A DNA stretch of 64,000 nt, taken from the NCBI RefSeq assembly GCF_026341515.1, contig NZ_JAPEOK010000001.1:6262001-6326000 (forward strand), given 5' to 3'. Positions 8,754 to 16,836 of the stretch are shown piece by piece; within the stretch, counting starts at the first letter, position 1, and the number at the start of each line of letters is the position of its first letter. The position numbers and the translations under genes were made by a program. This DNA is from Streptomyces sp. NBC_00878 (lineage in GTDB: Bacteria; Actinomycetota; Actinomycetes; Streptomycetales; Streptomycetaceae). The notes beneath the pieces were generated by a model. It did no database searches. It was not told the DNA's origin and worked only from the letters and a program-made list of their open reading frames with translations.

Positions 8754-10742
8754 ATGAGCACGACACGGGACACGGACTCGCGGACCGGCGACCGGGATAC
8801 AGACGTGCGCGACGGCGACCGGGATACAGACGTGCGCGACGGCGACCGGGACACAGACGTGCGCGACGGCGACCGGGATACAGACGTGCAGGCCGGTGGA
8901 CGGGACACGGGTGTGCGGGCCGGTGAGGGGAGCGACGCCGCCGCGGTACGGGACACGGAGGCGCGGGACGCCGGCGAGCTCGGCGCGGCCGGGGCGCAGT
9001 TGTCCACCGCGCCCCGCGACACGGTGGTACCCGGCTCCTTCGGCGGTGCCCGCGCCCCCGGGGCCGCGGGCTGGCTCGCGTGGACCGGCCGCGAGACCGT
9101 CGGCTGGGCCCGCTGGTTCTGGCGGCAGCTGACCTCGATGCGGGTCGCGCTGATCCTGCTCTTCCTGCTGTCGCTCGGCGCGATCCCCGGGTCCCTGATC
9201 CCGCAGTCCGGCCAGGACGCGACCAAGGTCGCCGACTTCATGGACCGGCACGAGACCCTGGGGCCGCTCTACGAGAAACTCGGCCTCTTCCACGTCTACA
9301 GCTCGGCGTGGTTCTCCGCGATCTACATCCTTCTCTTCGTCTCGCTCATCGGCTGCATCGTGCCCCGCACCTGGCAGTTCGTGGGCCAGCTGCGCGGCAG
9401 GCCGCCGGGTGCGCCGCGACGGCTGACCCGCCTGCCCGCGTACACGACGTGGCGCACCGGGGCCGAGCCGGAGGCGGTCCGCGAGGAGGCCCTCAAGCTG
9501 CTGAAGCGGCGGCGCTTCCGCGCGCACCTCGCCGGGGACGCCGTCGCCGCCGAGAAGGGCTACTTCCGGGAGATCGGCAACCTCGCCTTCCACATCGCGC
9601 TGATCGTGATGCTGATCGCCTTCGCCTGGGGCCAGCTCTTCAAGTCCGAGGGCAACAAGCTGATCGTCGAGGGCGACGGCTTTGCCAACACCCTTCTGCA
9701 GTACGACGACTTCAAGTCCGGGAACCTCTTCAGCACGGACGACCTGGAGCCGTTCAGCTTCGTCCTGAACAAGTTCCGGGGTACGTACGAGCCGTCGGGG
9801 CCCAACCGGGGCACCCCGCGCATCTACGAGGCCGCCGTCACCTACAGCGAGGGTGCCGACGGCAAGGAGAAGCAGCGGACCATCGAGGTCAACGAGCCGC
9901 TGGAGATCGACGGTTCGAAGGTCTATCTGGTCAGCCACGGGTACGCGCCCGTCGTCACCGTGCGGGACGGCAAGGGCGACATCGTCTACAGCCAGGCCGT
10001 GCCCCTGCTGCCACTCGACTCCAATGTCACCTCCACCGGCGCGATCAAGGTCATGGACGGTTACCGCGACGCCGACGGGAAGCGGGACCAGCTCGGCTTC
10101 CAGGCCTTCTTCCTGCCGTCGTACGGCGGGGCGAACACCGCGGTGGTCTCGCAGTTCCCGGCGCTGTTGAACCCGGTGCTGAACCTGGAGGCGTTCCACG
10201 GCGACCTCGGTGTCGACTCGGGTCTCCCGCAGAGCGTGTACCAGCTCGACAAGAAGAACATGAAGGGGTTCAAGGACTCCAAGGGCAAGCAGCTCAGGGA
10301 GAACCTGAAGCCCGGCGAGACCATGCAGCTCCCGAACGGCGCCGGCTCGATCACCTTCGAGAAGGGCGTCAAGGAGTGGGCGGGCTTCCAGGTCACCCAG
10401 CAGCCCGGCTCCGGCTGGGCCCTCGCCGGAGCCCTCACCGCGATCTTCGGCCTGGCCGCCTCCCTCTTCATCCAGCGCCGCCGGGTCTGGGTCCGCGCCA
10501 CCACCGGCCCCGACGGCGTCACGGTCGTCGAAATGGCAGGCCTCGGCCGCAGCGAGTCCGCCAAGGTCCCGGAGGAACTGGGCGACTTGGCCGGGATCCT
10601 GTACGACCTGGCCCCGGGCACGCCCGACACCCCGGACGCCGACCCGGACACGGAAGCAAAGACCACCACCCCCGAACCCCCTGCCGAACTCCCCGCCGAA
10701 CCCCCTGCCGTACCTGCCGCCGAAGGGGCTGAGACCGAATGA
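8754..10742 (+). CDS. resB: Cytochrome c biogenesis protein ResB
   Basis: One half of the System II heme lyase, which brings heme across the membrane and, with ResC/CcsB, attaches it to apocytochrome c. The conserved core begins near residue 115 with helices around MRVALILLFLLSLGAIPG, then FSAIYILLFVSLIGCIVPR, a third helix FHIALIVMLIAFAWG, a large extracytoplasmic domain and a last helix near the C-terminus. The N-terminal 90 residues are a charged low-complexity tail that contains tandem copies of GDRDTDVRD. The C-terminus is Pro/Glu-rich. It ends in an ATGA overlap with ccsB. Confidence 0.94.
   Translation: MSTTRDTDSRTGDRDTDVRDGDRDTDVRDGDRDTDVRDGDRDTDVQAGGRDTGVRAGEGSDAAAVRDTEARDAGELGAAGAQLSTAPRDTVVPGSFGGARAPGAAGWLAWTGRETVGWARWFWRQLTSMRVALILLFLLSLGAIPGSLIPQSGQDATKVADFMDRHETLGPLYEKLGLFHVYSSAWFSAIYILLFVSLIGCIVPRTWQFVGQLRGRPPGAPRRLTRLPAYTTWRTGAEPEAVREEALKLLKRRRFRAHLAGDAVAAEKGYFREIGNLAFHIALIVMLIAFAWGQLFKSEGNKLIVEGDGFANTLLQYDDFKSGNLFSTDDLEPFSFVLNKFRGTYEPSGPNRGTPRIYEAAVTYSEGADGKEKQRTIEVNEPLEIDGSKVYLVSHGYAPVVTVRDGKGDIVYSQAVPLLPLDSNVTSTGAIKVMDGYRDADGKRDQLGFQAFFLPSYGGANTAVVSQFPALLNPVLNLEAFHGDLGVDSGLPQSVYQLDKKNMKGFKDSKGKQLRENLKPGETMQLPNGAGSITFEKGVKEWAGFQVTQQPGSGWALAGALTAIFGLAASLFIQRRRVWVRATTGPDGVTVVEMAGLGRSESAKVPEELGDLAGILYDLAPGTPDTPDADPDTEAKTTTPEPPAELPAEPPAVPAAEGAETE
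8787..8889 (+). repeat. 27-bp in-frame tandem repeat in resB
   Basis: Units at 8787-8813, 8814-8840 and 8841-8867 plus a partial fourth copy to about 8889 differ by single bases and each encodes GDRDTDVRD. The unit is a multiple of three, so copy-number change would alter the cytoplasmic tail length without breaking the frame. Confidence 0.9.
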
Positions 10743-11884
10743 CTCTCGCCGCCGCAACCGAGCTCGCCGCCGCGACCAACGAAAACCTCGCGAACGTCAG
10801 CAACACGCTGATCTACTCCGCGATGGCCGTCTACACGCTGGCCTTCTTCGCGTACATCGCCGAATGGCTCTTCGGCAGCCGCAGCAAGGTAGGCCGGACG
10901 GCCGCCGCGCTGACCGCCGACAAGGACGCCAAGAGCAAGAAGGCGGCGGCTCCCGCGGTCACCGTGAAGCAAAAGGGGGCGCGAAGCTCCAGTGGAGCCG
11001 ACGCTTGCGTCGGGGGAACCGCCGTACTGGAGCGGCCCAAGGTCGTCACGCGGGCCGCGCCCGGCGCCCGGGACGTGCCGGACGGACCCGGTGCGCACGG
11101 CGGGGACGAGCAGGGGGACCTCTACGGCCGTATCGCCGTGTCCCTGACCGTGCTCGCCTTCCTCATCGCGTTCGGCGGTGTGCTCGCACGGGCTCTGTCG
11201 GTGCAGCGGGCGCCGTGGGGCAACATGTACGAGTTCAACATCACCTTCTCCACCGTCGCCGTCGGTGTGTACCTCTCGCTGCTCGCGATGAAGAAGAACG
11301 TCCGCTGGATGGGCCTCTTCCTGGTGACCACGGTCCTCCTCGATCTCGGTCTCGCCGTCACTGTCTTGTACACCGCCAGCGACCAGTTGGTTCCCGCCCT
11401 CCACTCGTACTGGCTCTACATCCACGTCTCCACCGCGATCTTCTGCGGTGCCGTCTTCTACGTGGGCGCGGTCGGCACGATCCTGTACCTCTTCAAGGAC
11501 TCGTACGAGAACAAGCTGACGACCGGCGGCAAGCCCGGCCGTTTCGCCACGTCCGTCATGGAGCGGCTGCCCGCCTCGGCGTCCTTGGACAAGTTCTCGT
11601 ACCGCGTGAACGCCGCCGTCTTCCCGCTGTGGACGTTCACGATCATCGCGGGCGCCATCTGGGCGGGCGACGCGTGGGGCCGCTACTGGGGCTGGGACCC
11701 CAAGGAGACATGGTCCTTCATCACCTGGGTCGCGTACGCCTGCTACCTGCACGCCAGGGCCACGGCCGGCTGGAAGGGCCGCAAGGCCGCGTACATCGCC
11801 CTCATCGCCTTCGCCTGCTGGCTGTTCAACTACTACGGCGTGAACATCTTCGTCTCCGGCAAGCACTCCTACGCGGGTGTCTGA
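10739..11884 (+). CDS. ccsB: Cytochrome c assembly protein ResC/CcsB
   Basis: Second half of the System II heme lyase (381 aa, about eight helices). The heme-handling tryptophan-rich signature WGWDPKETWSF is at about residues 316-326, and the family's conserved start of the CcsA domain (WGNMYEFNITF) near residue 160. Between the first helix and the core is a roughly 100-residue cytoplasmic loop, part of which (around residues 80-97) is encoded by a hairpin-rich sequence resembling a dispersed repeat. Start overlaps the resB stop. The stop codon itself falls inside a 13-bp tandem repeat. Confidence 0.94.
   Translation: MTLAAATELAAATNENLANVSNTLIYSAMAVYTLAFFAYIAEWLFGSRSKVGRTAAALTADKDAKSKKAAAPAVTVKQKGARSSSGADACVGGTAVLERPKVVTRAAPGARDVPDGPGAHGGDEQGDLYGRIAVSLTVLAFLIAFGGVLARALSVQRAPWGNMYEFNITFSTVAVGVYLSLLAMKKNVRWMGLFLVTTVLLDLGLAVTVLYTASDQLVPALHSYWLYIHVSTAIFCGAVFYVGAVGTILYLFKDSYENKLTTGGKPGRFATSVMERLPASASLDKFSYRVNAAVFPLWTFTIIAGAIWAGDAWGRYWGWDPKETWSFITWVAYACYLHARATAGWKGRKAAYIALIAFACWLFNYYGVNIFVSGKHSYAGV
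10979..11025 (+). repeat. Dispersed-repeat-like insert inside ccsB
   Basis: The stretch holds GCTCCAGTGGAGCCGACG followed by a perfect small hairpin CCGACG-CTTG-CGTCGG and a GGGGGAA tail. It is alignable to the reverse complement of the intergenic element at about 30046-30085 (same order: GCTC, AGC/GAGC, GCCGA, GGGGGA). It is translated in frame as a Ser/Gly-rich linker. Confidence 0.5.
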
Positions 11885-11939
11885 CGCCGGTGTCTGACGC
11901 GGGTGTCTGACGCGGGTGTCTGACGCGGGTGTCTGACGC
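11875..11939 (+). repeat. 13-bp tandem repeat over ccsB stop
   Basis: Five consecutive 13-bp units (consensus GGGTGTCTGACGC, one with a C for G at its first base). The ccsB stop TGA (11882-11884) lies in the first unit, so the array may have grown from the gene end. Because 13 is not a multiple of 3, expansion past the stop has no coding effect. Confidence 0.9.
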
Positions 11940-12006
11940 GGGCGTTTCTCGCCTCCGTCCGGCACTCCCGTACGACACCTCCGTCTGACACCCTCGTACG
12001 ACCCGA

Positions 12007-12043
12007 GGCCGGTTCCATGTGACGCACGTCACGGGAACCGGCC
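12007..12043 (+). terminator. Terminator after the cytochrome c operon
   Basis: A perfect 10-bp stem (GGCCGGTTCC / GGAACCGGCC) encloses a second palindrome GTGACG-CA-CGTCAC at 12019-12032. The inner palindrome also fits the Streptomyces Crp half-site pattern (GTGA-N6-TCAC) and lies only about 37 bases before the sigma factor start, so it could be an operator as well. Confidence 0.7.
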
Positions 12044-12068
12044 TTCGTCGTGCGGACAGGTGGGGGAC

Positions 12069-12704
12069 GTGGAGACGAATCAGGGGGACTGCCCGCGGCA
12101 GCGGGAGTTGAGGGATCTGCGTGGCCGCATTCGGGCCGGGGACACGGAGGCGTTCGGCGGGCTCTTCGACGCGTACGCGCGCTCCGTCTACAACCACGTC
12201 TTCCGGCTGACGGGGGACTGGTCGGGGGCCGACGACATCGTGTCGCTGACGTTCCTGGAGGCCTGGCGGCTGCGGGAGCGGCTGGACGCGGAGGGCGGTT
12301 CGCCGCGGCCGTGGCTGCTCGGCATCGCCACGAACGTGGTCCGCAACACGCGCCGGGCCGCCCGGCGTCACGCGGCCGCGGTGGCACGGCTGCCGCCCGC
12401 CCAGGCGGAGCGCGACTTCGCCGACGAGGTCGCCGCCCGCATCGACGACGAGGAGTACCTGCGGTCCGTACGCGTCGCCGTCGAACGGCTGCGCCGCGCC
12501 GATCGCGAGGTGCTCGCGCTGTGCGTCTGGGGCGGTCTCGACTACGCGGCCGCCGCCGAGGCGCTCGGCGTCCCGGTCGGCACGGTGCGCTCCCGGCTCT
12601 CCCGGGCGCGCACGAAGCTCGCGGCGGAACTCGCCGCCGGGCGCGGACAGATGAGAGACAGCCACCCGACCGTGGCCGGGCCCATCCAGGAGGGGAACCA
12701 GTGA
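12069..12704 (+). CDS. RNA polymerase sigma factor, ECF type
   Basis: Sigma-70 family factor (211 aa) with region 2 (AFGGLFDAYARSVYNHVFRL, then GADDIVSLTFLEAW) at about residues 27-80 and region 4 helix-turn-helix (YAAAAEALGVPVGTVRSR) at about 155-175. Start at GTG 12069 is preferred over 12060 because GGGGGA precedes it. The next gene begins with a GTGA overlap and encodes a membrane protein, the arrangement of a sigma factor with a membrane partner or anti-sigma. Target promoters are unknown. Confidence 0.92.
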   Translation: METNQGDCPRQRELRDLRGRIRAGDTEAFGGLFDAYARSVYNHVFRLTGDWSGADDIVSLTFLEAWRLRERLDAEGGSPRPWLLGIATNVVRNTRRAARRHAAAVARLPPAQAERDFADEVAARIDDEEYLRSVRVAVERLRRADREVLALCVWGGLDYAAAAEALGVPVGTVRSRLSRARTKLAAELAAGRGQMRDSHPTVAGPIQEGNQ

Positions 12705-13636
12705 GCACGATTCCCGAGAAGGACCTCCCGCCGGGCCGTCACCGCGCCCTGAAGGAGCACTTGATGCGTGAGATCGCGAGCAACCAGCCCCCGCTGCCCG
12801 TACGGTCGCCGGTCTGGCGCCGCCCGGCCCTCGTGGCCCCCGTGACGGCCGCGGCCCTTTCGGTCGCCGTCGTCATCGGGGTCAGCGTGACCCGGGACGC
12901 GGCCTCGGACGGGCCGTCCAGGCCGCACTCCGCGGTGTCGGACCGCCCGGAGCGCAGGAGTTCGGAGAGCGCGGCGCATCTGCTGGAGCGGGTCGCCGTG
13001 GCCGCCGCGAAGTTGCCGTCCGGGGCCGAGGGCGACAAGTTCGTCTACACGAAGACCGACGACTACCACTGGAAGTCGGACCCCGCCAAGACGGTCGGGG
13101 ACTGCCCCAGGACCTTGGAGGCCCACCCCTACGGCGTACAGGAGCGCTGGGAGTCCGTCGACGGTCAGTATGCGGTCCTGGGACTCCCCAACGACACGGA
13201 GGGGATGTACCGCTGGCTCTACGGGCTCGACCGCGGTGAGAAGCCCTCCGGCAAGCGGTCCGCCGACGAGGCCGCCTTCGTGAAGGCCAGTGGCCTGCTC
13301 ACCGGCAGCCTCCTGCCGCCGAAGACTGCCGCCGCGCTCTACCGTGCCGTCTCGAAGATCCCCGGGCTGATCGTTGTCGAAGGCGCCCGGGACGCGGCGA
13401 ACCGCACCGGGGTGGCCGTCGTCATGGACGGAGTCGCCGCCATCAGCTTCGGGCAGGGGGGCGAGCCCCGCTCCGAGCTGATCTTCGACGAGAAGACCCT
13501 CGCCTACATGGGCGAGAGCACGGTGAACCTCTCCGCCCCGGAGAACCGGTGCCAATCCCTCGCGGCGGGCGACCTCGTGGGCTCGGTCGCCATCCTGGAA
13601 CGGGCTGTCGTCGAGAAGAAGGGCGAGCGGCCGTAG
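12701..13636 (+). CDS. CU044_5270-type membrane protein, sigma partner
   Basis: Single-pass protein (311 aa) with a short cytoplasmic N-terminus containing HRALKEHLMREI, a transmembrane helix near residues 42-62 (LVAPVTAAALSVAVVIGVSV) and a large outside domain (KFVYTKTDDYHW, QERWESVDGQ, GEKPSGKRSADEA). This architecture matches proteins annotated as CU044_5270 family, regularly coded right after ECF sigma genes; it may sense a signal and sequester the sigma factor, which is inference. AGGAGGGG precedes the GTG, which overlaps the sigma stop. Confidence 0.8.
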   Translation: MSTIPEKDLPPGRHRALKEHLMREIASNQPPLPVRSPVWRRPALVAPVTAAALSVAVVIGVSVTRDAASDGPSRPHSAVSDRPERRSSESAAHLLERVAVAAAKLPSGAEGDKFVYTKTDDYHWKSDPAKTVGDCPRTLEAHPYGVQERWESVDGQYAVLGLPNDTEGMYRWLYGLDRGEKPSGKRSADEAAFVKASGLLTGSLLPPKTAAALYRAVSKIPGLIVVEGARDAANRTGVAVVMDGVAAISFGQGGEPRSELIFDEKTLAYMGESTVNLSAPENRCQSLAAGDLVGSVAILERAVVEKKGERP

Positions 13637-13685
13637 GGCCCCAGCAGCCGTAGGAGACGCTGTCGGCGAGTCCCGCCAGATCCCC

Positions 13686-13757
13686 GGCAAGTGGGTTGTG
13701 AGTCCCAGCGACACACCGTGAACTCGGCGTGTCGCTGGGACTCACAACCCACTTGCC
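13686..13757. terminator. 29-bp perfect inverted repeat, bidirectional terminator
   Basis: Arms 13686-13714 and 13729-13757 are perfectly complementary over 29 bp around a 14-base loop. It lies between two convergent genes (ends at 13636 and 13763), where a bidirectional terminator is expected. Arm length and perfection are exceptional; the minus-strand gene ends only 6 bases outside the right arm. Confidence 0.85.
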
Positions 13758-13762
13758 TCGCC

Positions 13763-14947
13763 CTACGGTCCGCCCGGCGGCGGCGACGCAGACGGCGGCA
13801 GCCGCACGAGCAGCGCCCGGGACGACACCGTGCCGCCGGGCTCCCAACCCGTGGCACGGGCCACCTCGGGCAGGGCCCGGCGTACGGCGTTGCGCAGCGA
13901 CGGGTGGCCGTCGCCGCGCAGCCCGGCGAAGAACGCCACCCGGTCGGCGATGCCGTCGGCCCGGTCCCGCAGCACCGGACCGACCAGCCCGACACCGGCC
14001 GCGGCCTGGACGTTGTCGACGAGGACGACCGGACGCCCGGGCCGGTGGCCCCGCTGTACGGCACCGGTGTAGGCGTCGTCGAGATCGGCGAGCAGGGCCC
14101 GTACGAGATACCGCTCGGCGTGGGTACGGGAGTCGCCGCCCGCCCTGAAGTGCCCGGAGAGCAGGATGAGTCCGAGCTTCGGACTGCCGCCCGCGCTCGG
14201 GCAGTCGCGGTACCAGGTGGCCGCCTTCCGCAGCCGCCGGTGGGTGGGCGTGACACCCTCCGAGAAGGCCTCCAACGTCGCCTCGATGATCGGCTCGACG
14301 ACCGGTTCCGTACGGGGCGGCGCGTCGACGGGACCCGTACGGGACGGCGCGTTGGCCATTCCCATTCCCCTTCCCGTCCCCGTCCCCGTCCCCGTTCCGG
14401 ACAGCGCGTCGACCAGTCGGGCCGACACCCGGCCGACCCAGCGGCCCGCGAATCCGGCGACCCGGGAGCCGGTGTCGTTCAGCAGCAGGATCCGTTCGGC
14501 CTCCTGGCGGATGCGCGGCAGGTCACGGTCGCCCCAGCCGCCCGCCGCCACGGCCAGCAGCCCCGCCGTGAGCCGCGGAAAGGCGATCCGCCCGGCGCCG
14601 GCCACCGGCTCGGCGAGCTGCTCGGCGATGGTCAGCACGGCCTGCGACACGGGCGACCAGGCCGCACCGGACCCGGGTGACGGGGCCTCACCGGACCCGG
14701 ACGACAAGGCTTCGCAGTCGATCAGCGCGACCGGGGTGATCCCCTCGTAGGCGGCCCGGAGTTCGCCGAGCAGCGCGCTCTTGCCGAGCCCGGGCCCGCC
14801 CGCGAACACCACGAACGGCGACTCCTTCGCGTACTCCAACGGAGTCGGCCCGTGCTGGAACGGGCGCAGGCCGACCAGCCGTGCGGCGAGGCCGGGTGGG
14901 TCCGTGTCGAACAACGCCCCGCGGCCGTGCAGCCCACTACTGTGCAC
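13763..14947 (-). CDS. P-loop ATP-binding protein of unknown role
   Basis: Protein of 394 aa with an N-terminal P-loop NTPase domain: Walker A GGPGLGKSAL at residues 50-59 and a Walker B-like PVVLVDNVQ late in the chain. The middle has a Gly/Thr repeat (GTGTGTGTGRG) from a short DNA repeat. No membrane helix or DNA-binding domain is apparent. The phrase LRPFQHGPTPLEYAKESPFVVF before the P-loop resembles STAND-like or AAA regulators in form, but no repeat-type sensor follows. The GTG at 14947 is preferred since GGGGGAG lies 6 bases upstream; an in-frame start at 15118 adds unlikely low-complexity sequence. Confidence 0.7.
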   Translation of the reverse strand: MHSSGLHGRGALFDTDPPGLAARLVGLRPFQHGPTPLEYAKESPFVVFAGGPGLGKSALLGELRAAYEGITPVALIDCEALSSGSGEAPSPGSGAAWSPVSQAVLTIAEQLAEPVAGAGRIAFPRLTAGLLAVAAGGWGDRDLPRIRQEAERILLLNDTGSRVAGFAGRWVGRVSARLVDALSGTGTGTGTGRGMGMANAPSRTGPVDAPPRTEPVVEPIIEATLEAFSEGVTPTHRRLRKAATWYRDCPSAGGSPKLGLILLSGHFRAGGDSRTHAERYLVRALLADLDDAYTGAVQRGHRPGRPVVLVDNVQAAAGVGLVGPVLRDRADGIADRVAFFAGLRGDGHPSLRNAVRRALPEVARATGWEPGGTVSSRALLVRLPPSASPPPGGP

Positions 14948-15179
14948 CGCTTCTCCCCCCGGGGCTGTCCGGATCCCCGTGCTGTCGTGAGGTGTATCAA
15001 CAGCGGAGCGGAGAGGGGGAGTTGATTCGGAGTCGGTCGCAGGATGCCCGGCAGGTTGCGAAAGTGTCGGTGCCGTGGGCGGAGAGTGACCGCAGAACCG
15101 GTCGTGCGACCAGTACACGGCGAACAGCGTCCCGTGAACCGCGACCCGTCAACAGCGAACCGTCAACAGCGAATGCCGG

Positions 15180-16199
15180 TCAGTGCACCGTGATCGAGTC
15201 CAACTGCGCCCGCAGATACACGTGCGAGTCCACCGGCTCGTGGGCCACCCGTCCCACCGGCGCCGGGACGGACTCGACGATGGTGCCCGGGGTGCACTCG
15301 CCGAAGTAGACGAGGGACATCAGCTCCTCGGCGGGGGAGTCGGCGGGCGGCGGCAGCACGCGGTGGCGGCCGGAGCGCCACCTGTCTCCCGTCCAACGGG
15401 CCATCAGATCACCGATGTTGATGGTGAAGGCGTCCGGGTCGAAGGGGGCGTCCTCCCAGCCGCCCTCGTCCGTGTAGACCTGCAGGCCGCCCTTGCCCGC
15501 CTGGCGGTCGAGGATGGTGACCGTGCCGAAGTCGGTGTGCGGGCCGATACGGAACTGGCCTTCCTCGGGCTCGCCGACAACCTCCGTACCCGGGTACCAG
15601 TTGATGTTGAAGCCGTAGGTCGGGTGGCTCATGTGGCGGGTGAAGAAGTCGGCTTCGAGGCCGAGGGACGCGCCGAGCAGGTCCAGGAGATGGTTCTCCA
15701 GCTCGGCCATCCGGGCCAGGTATTCCTCGCACAGCGCCCGGAGTTCGGGGGTTTCCGCGGGCCAGACGTTGGGCGCGTACCACTCCGCGTTGGTCTCCGG
15801 GTCGTCGAAGGGCTCGTGCGTCGCGAAGGACAGGGACTCCTTGAGATCGGGCGGGGTCTCCGTGCCCTCCGAGTAGCCGTTGGCCTCGGCGCCCGGGCCG
15901 AGCCAGCCCCGGCCGCCGACCTGGACGGCGTACGGCTGCTTCACCTCGGCGGGCAGCCGGAAGAAGGCGCGGGCGGCCTCGCGGATGTCCGCGCGGAGGG
16001 CGGGGTCGACGCCGTGGCCGGTCACCAGGAGGAAGCCGGCGGTCTGGAGCGCCGAGTCGACCGTACGCGCGATCTCCTCGCGGGCCGCCGGGTCGCCGGA
16101 GACCCAGGGCCGCAGATCGACGGTGGGAATACGGGGGTTGCCGGTGCCGCTGGAGTCACGGGTGCTGCTGGGGCTGCTGGGGGTGGCGGCGTCACTCAC
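15180..16199 (-). CDS. Isopenicillin N synthase-like Fe(II) dioxygenase
   Basis: Non-heme iron oxygenase of the 2-oxoglutarate/IPNS superfamily (339 aa), cytoplasmic. The N-terminal DIOX_N-type part (IPTVDLRPW, GFLLVTGHGVD) precedes the jelly roll. Iron ligands are H221 and D223 in GPHTDFGT and H279 in SGRHRVL. The R-x-S motif that binds the co-substrate carboxylate is not evident: the expected position reads ELMSLVYF. The GTG start overlaps the deaminase stop by 8 bases with GAGGA upstream, so the two genes are co-transcribed. Beside a PucR regulator this hints at purine or related nitrogen-compound catabolism (inference). Confidence 0.88.
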   Translation of the reverse strand: MSDAATPSSPSSTRDSSGTGNPRIPTVDLRPWVSGDPAAREEIARTVDSALQTAGFLLVTGHGVDPALRADIREAARAFFRLPAEVKQPYAVQVGGRGWLGPGAEANGYSEGTETPPDLKESLSFATHEPFDDPETNAEWYAPNVWPAETPELRALCEEYLARMAELENHLLDLLGASLGLEADFFTRHMSHPTYGFNINWYPGTEVVGEPEEGQFRIGPHTDFGTVTILDRQAGKGGLQVYTDEGGWEDAPFDPDAFTINIGDLMARWTGDRWRSGRHRVLPPPADSPAEELMSLVYFGECTPGTIVESVPAPVGRVAHEPVDSHVYLRAQLDSITVH

Positions 16200-16719
16200 C
16201 GATGTCCTCATTCCACAACTCGGGTTGGTCCTTGATGAAGTCACGCATCAGGGCGATGCACTCGGGGTCGTCCAGCAGGATGATCTCGATGCCGTGCTCG
16301 GCTAGCCAGTCGTGCCCGCCGTGGAAGGTCTCGGCCTCCCCGACGACGACCCGGGAGATCCCGAACTGCCGGACGAGACCGCTGCAGTACCAGCAGGGGG
16401 AGAGGGTGGTCACCATCGTCGTGCCCTTGTACGTACGCTGCCGTCCCGCGTTCCGGAAGGCGGCCGTCTCCGCGTGCATCGACGGGTCGCCGTCCTGGAC
16501 CCGCCTGTTGTGTCCGCGCCCCAGCAGGGCGCCGTCCGCTCCGTACAACGCGGCCCCGATGGGGATACCGCCCTCGGCCAGCCCCGCGCGCGCCTCCGCG
16601 ACGGCGGTGGCCAGCCATGCGCGTGCCTGCGCCTGCACCTGTGCCTGCACCTCTCCCCCTGCCCCTGCCCCTGCCCCTGTCCTTGCCCCTGCCCCTGTCC
16701 TTGCCCTTGCCTGATCCAT
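16192..16719 (-). CDS. Nucleoside/cytosine deaminase family protein
   Basis: Zinc hydrolase (175 aa) of the cytidine/guanine/cytosine deaminase family. Zinc and catalytic residues are visible as HAET (His ligand plus Glu) and PCWYC (two Cys ligands), with GIPIGAALYGADGALLGRGHN before them. The C-terminus (WLAEHGIEIILLDDPEC, LWNEDIGE) matches fungal-type cytosine deaminase relatives. The first 25 residues are a Gly/Ala/Gln repeat encoded by C-rich hexamers. AAGGAG and GGAGG precede the ATG. First gene of a two-gene operon, divergent from pucR. Confidence 0.9.
   Translation of the reverse strand: MDQARARTGAGARTGAGAGAGGEVQAQVQAQARAWLATAVAEARAGLAEGGIPIGAALYGADGALLGRGHNRRVQDGDPSMHAETAAFRNAGRQRTYKGTTMVTTLSPCWYCSGLVRQFGISRVVVGEAETFHGGHDWLAEHGIEIILLDDPECIALMRDFIKDQPELWNEDIGE
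16621..16711. repeat. C-rich hexanucleotide repeat at deaminase start
   Basis: Imperfect CCCCTG/CCTGCA/CCTTGC hexamers fill the region coding the deaminase N-terminus. Translated (minus strand) it gives alternating Gly-Ala, then Gln-Ala pairs. Units of six keep the frame, so length could vary. Confidence 0.8.
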
Positions 16720-16836
16720 GCCTCCACTCTCCTTCGGCTGAAACACCGGGGCAACGTGCGGAAAGTACTCTTCCGGCAGCCCACAGCCGGACGAACTGTC
16801 GGTCCGACGGTCGATCCGACCCGCCGGGAGGCCCGT

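Noticed and set aside
8091..10757. Very long open frame (888 codons) on the minus strand opposite ccdA/resB
   Set aside because: Arg/Gly/Ala-rich translation typical of antisense frames in high-GC DNA; the plus strand codes well-conserved CcdA and ResB.
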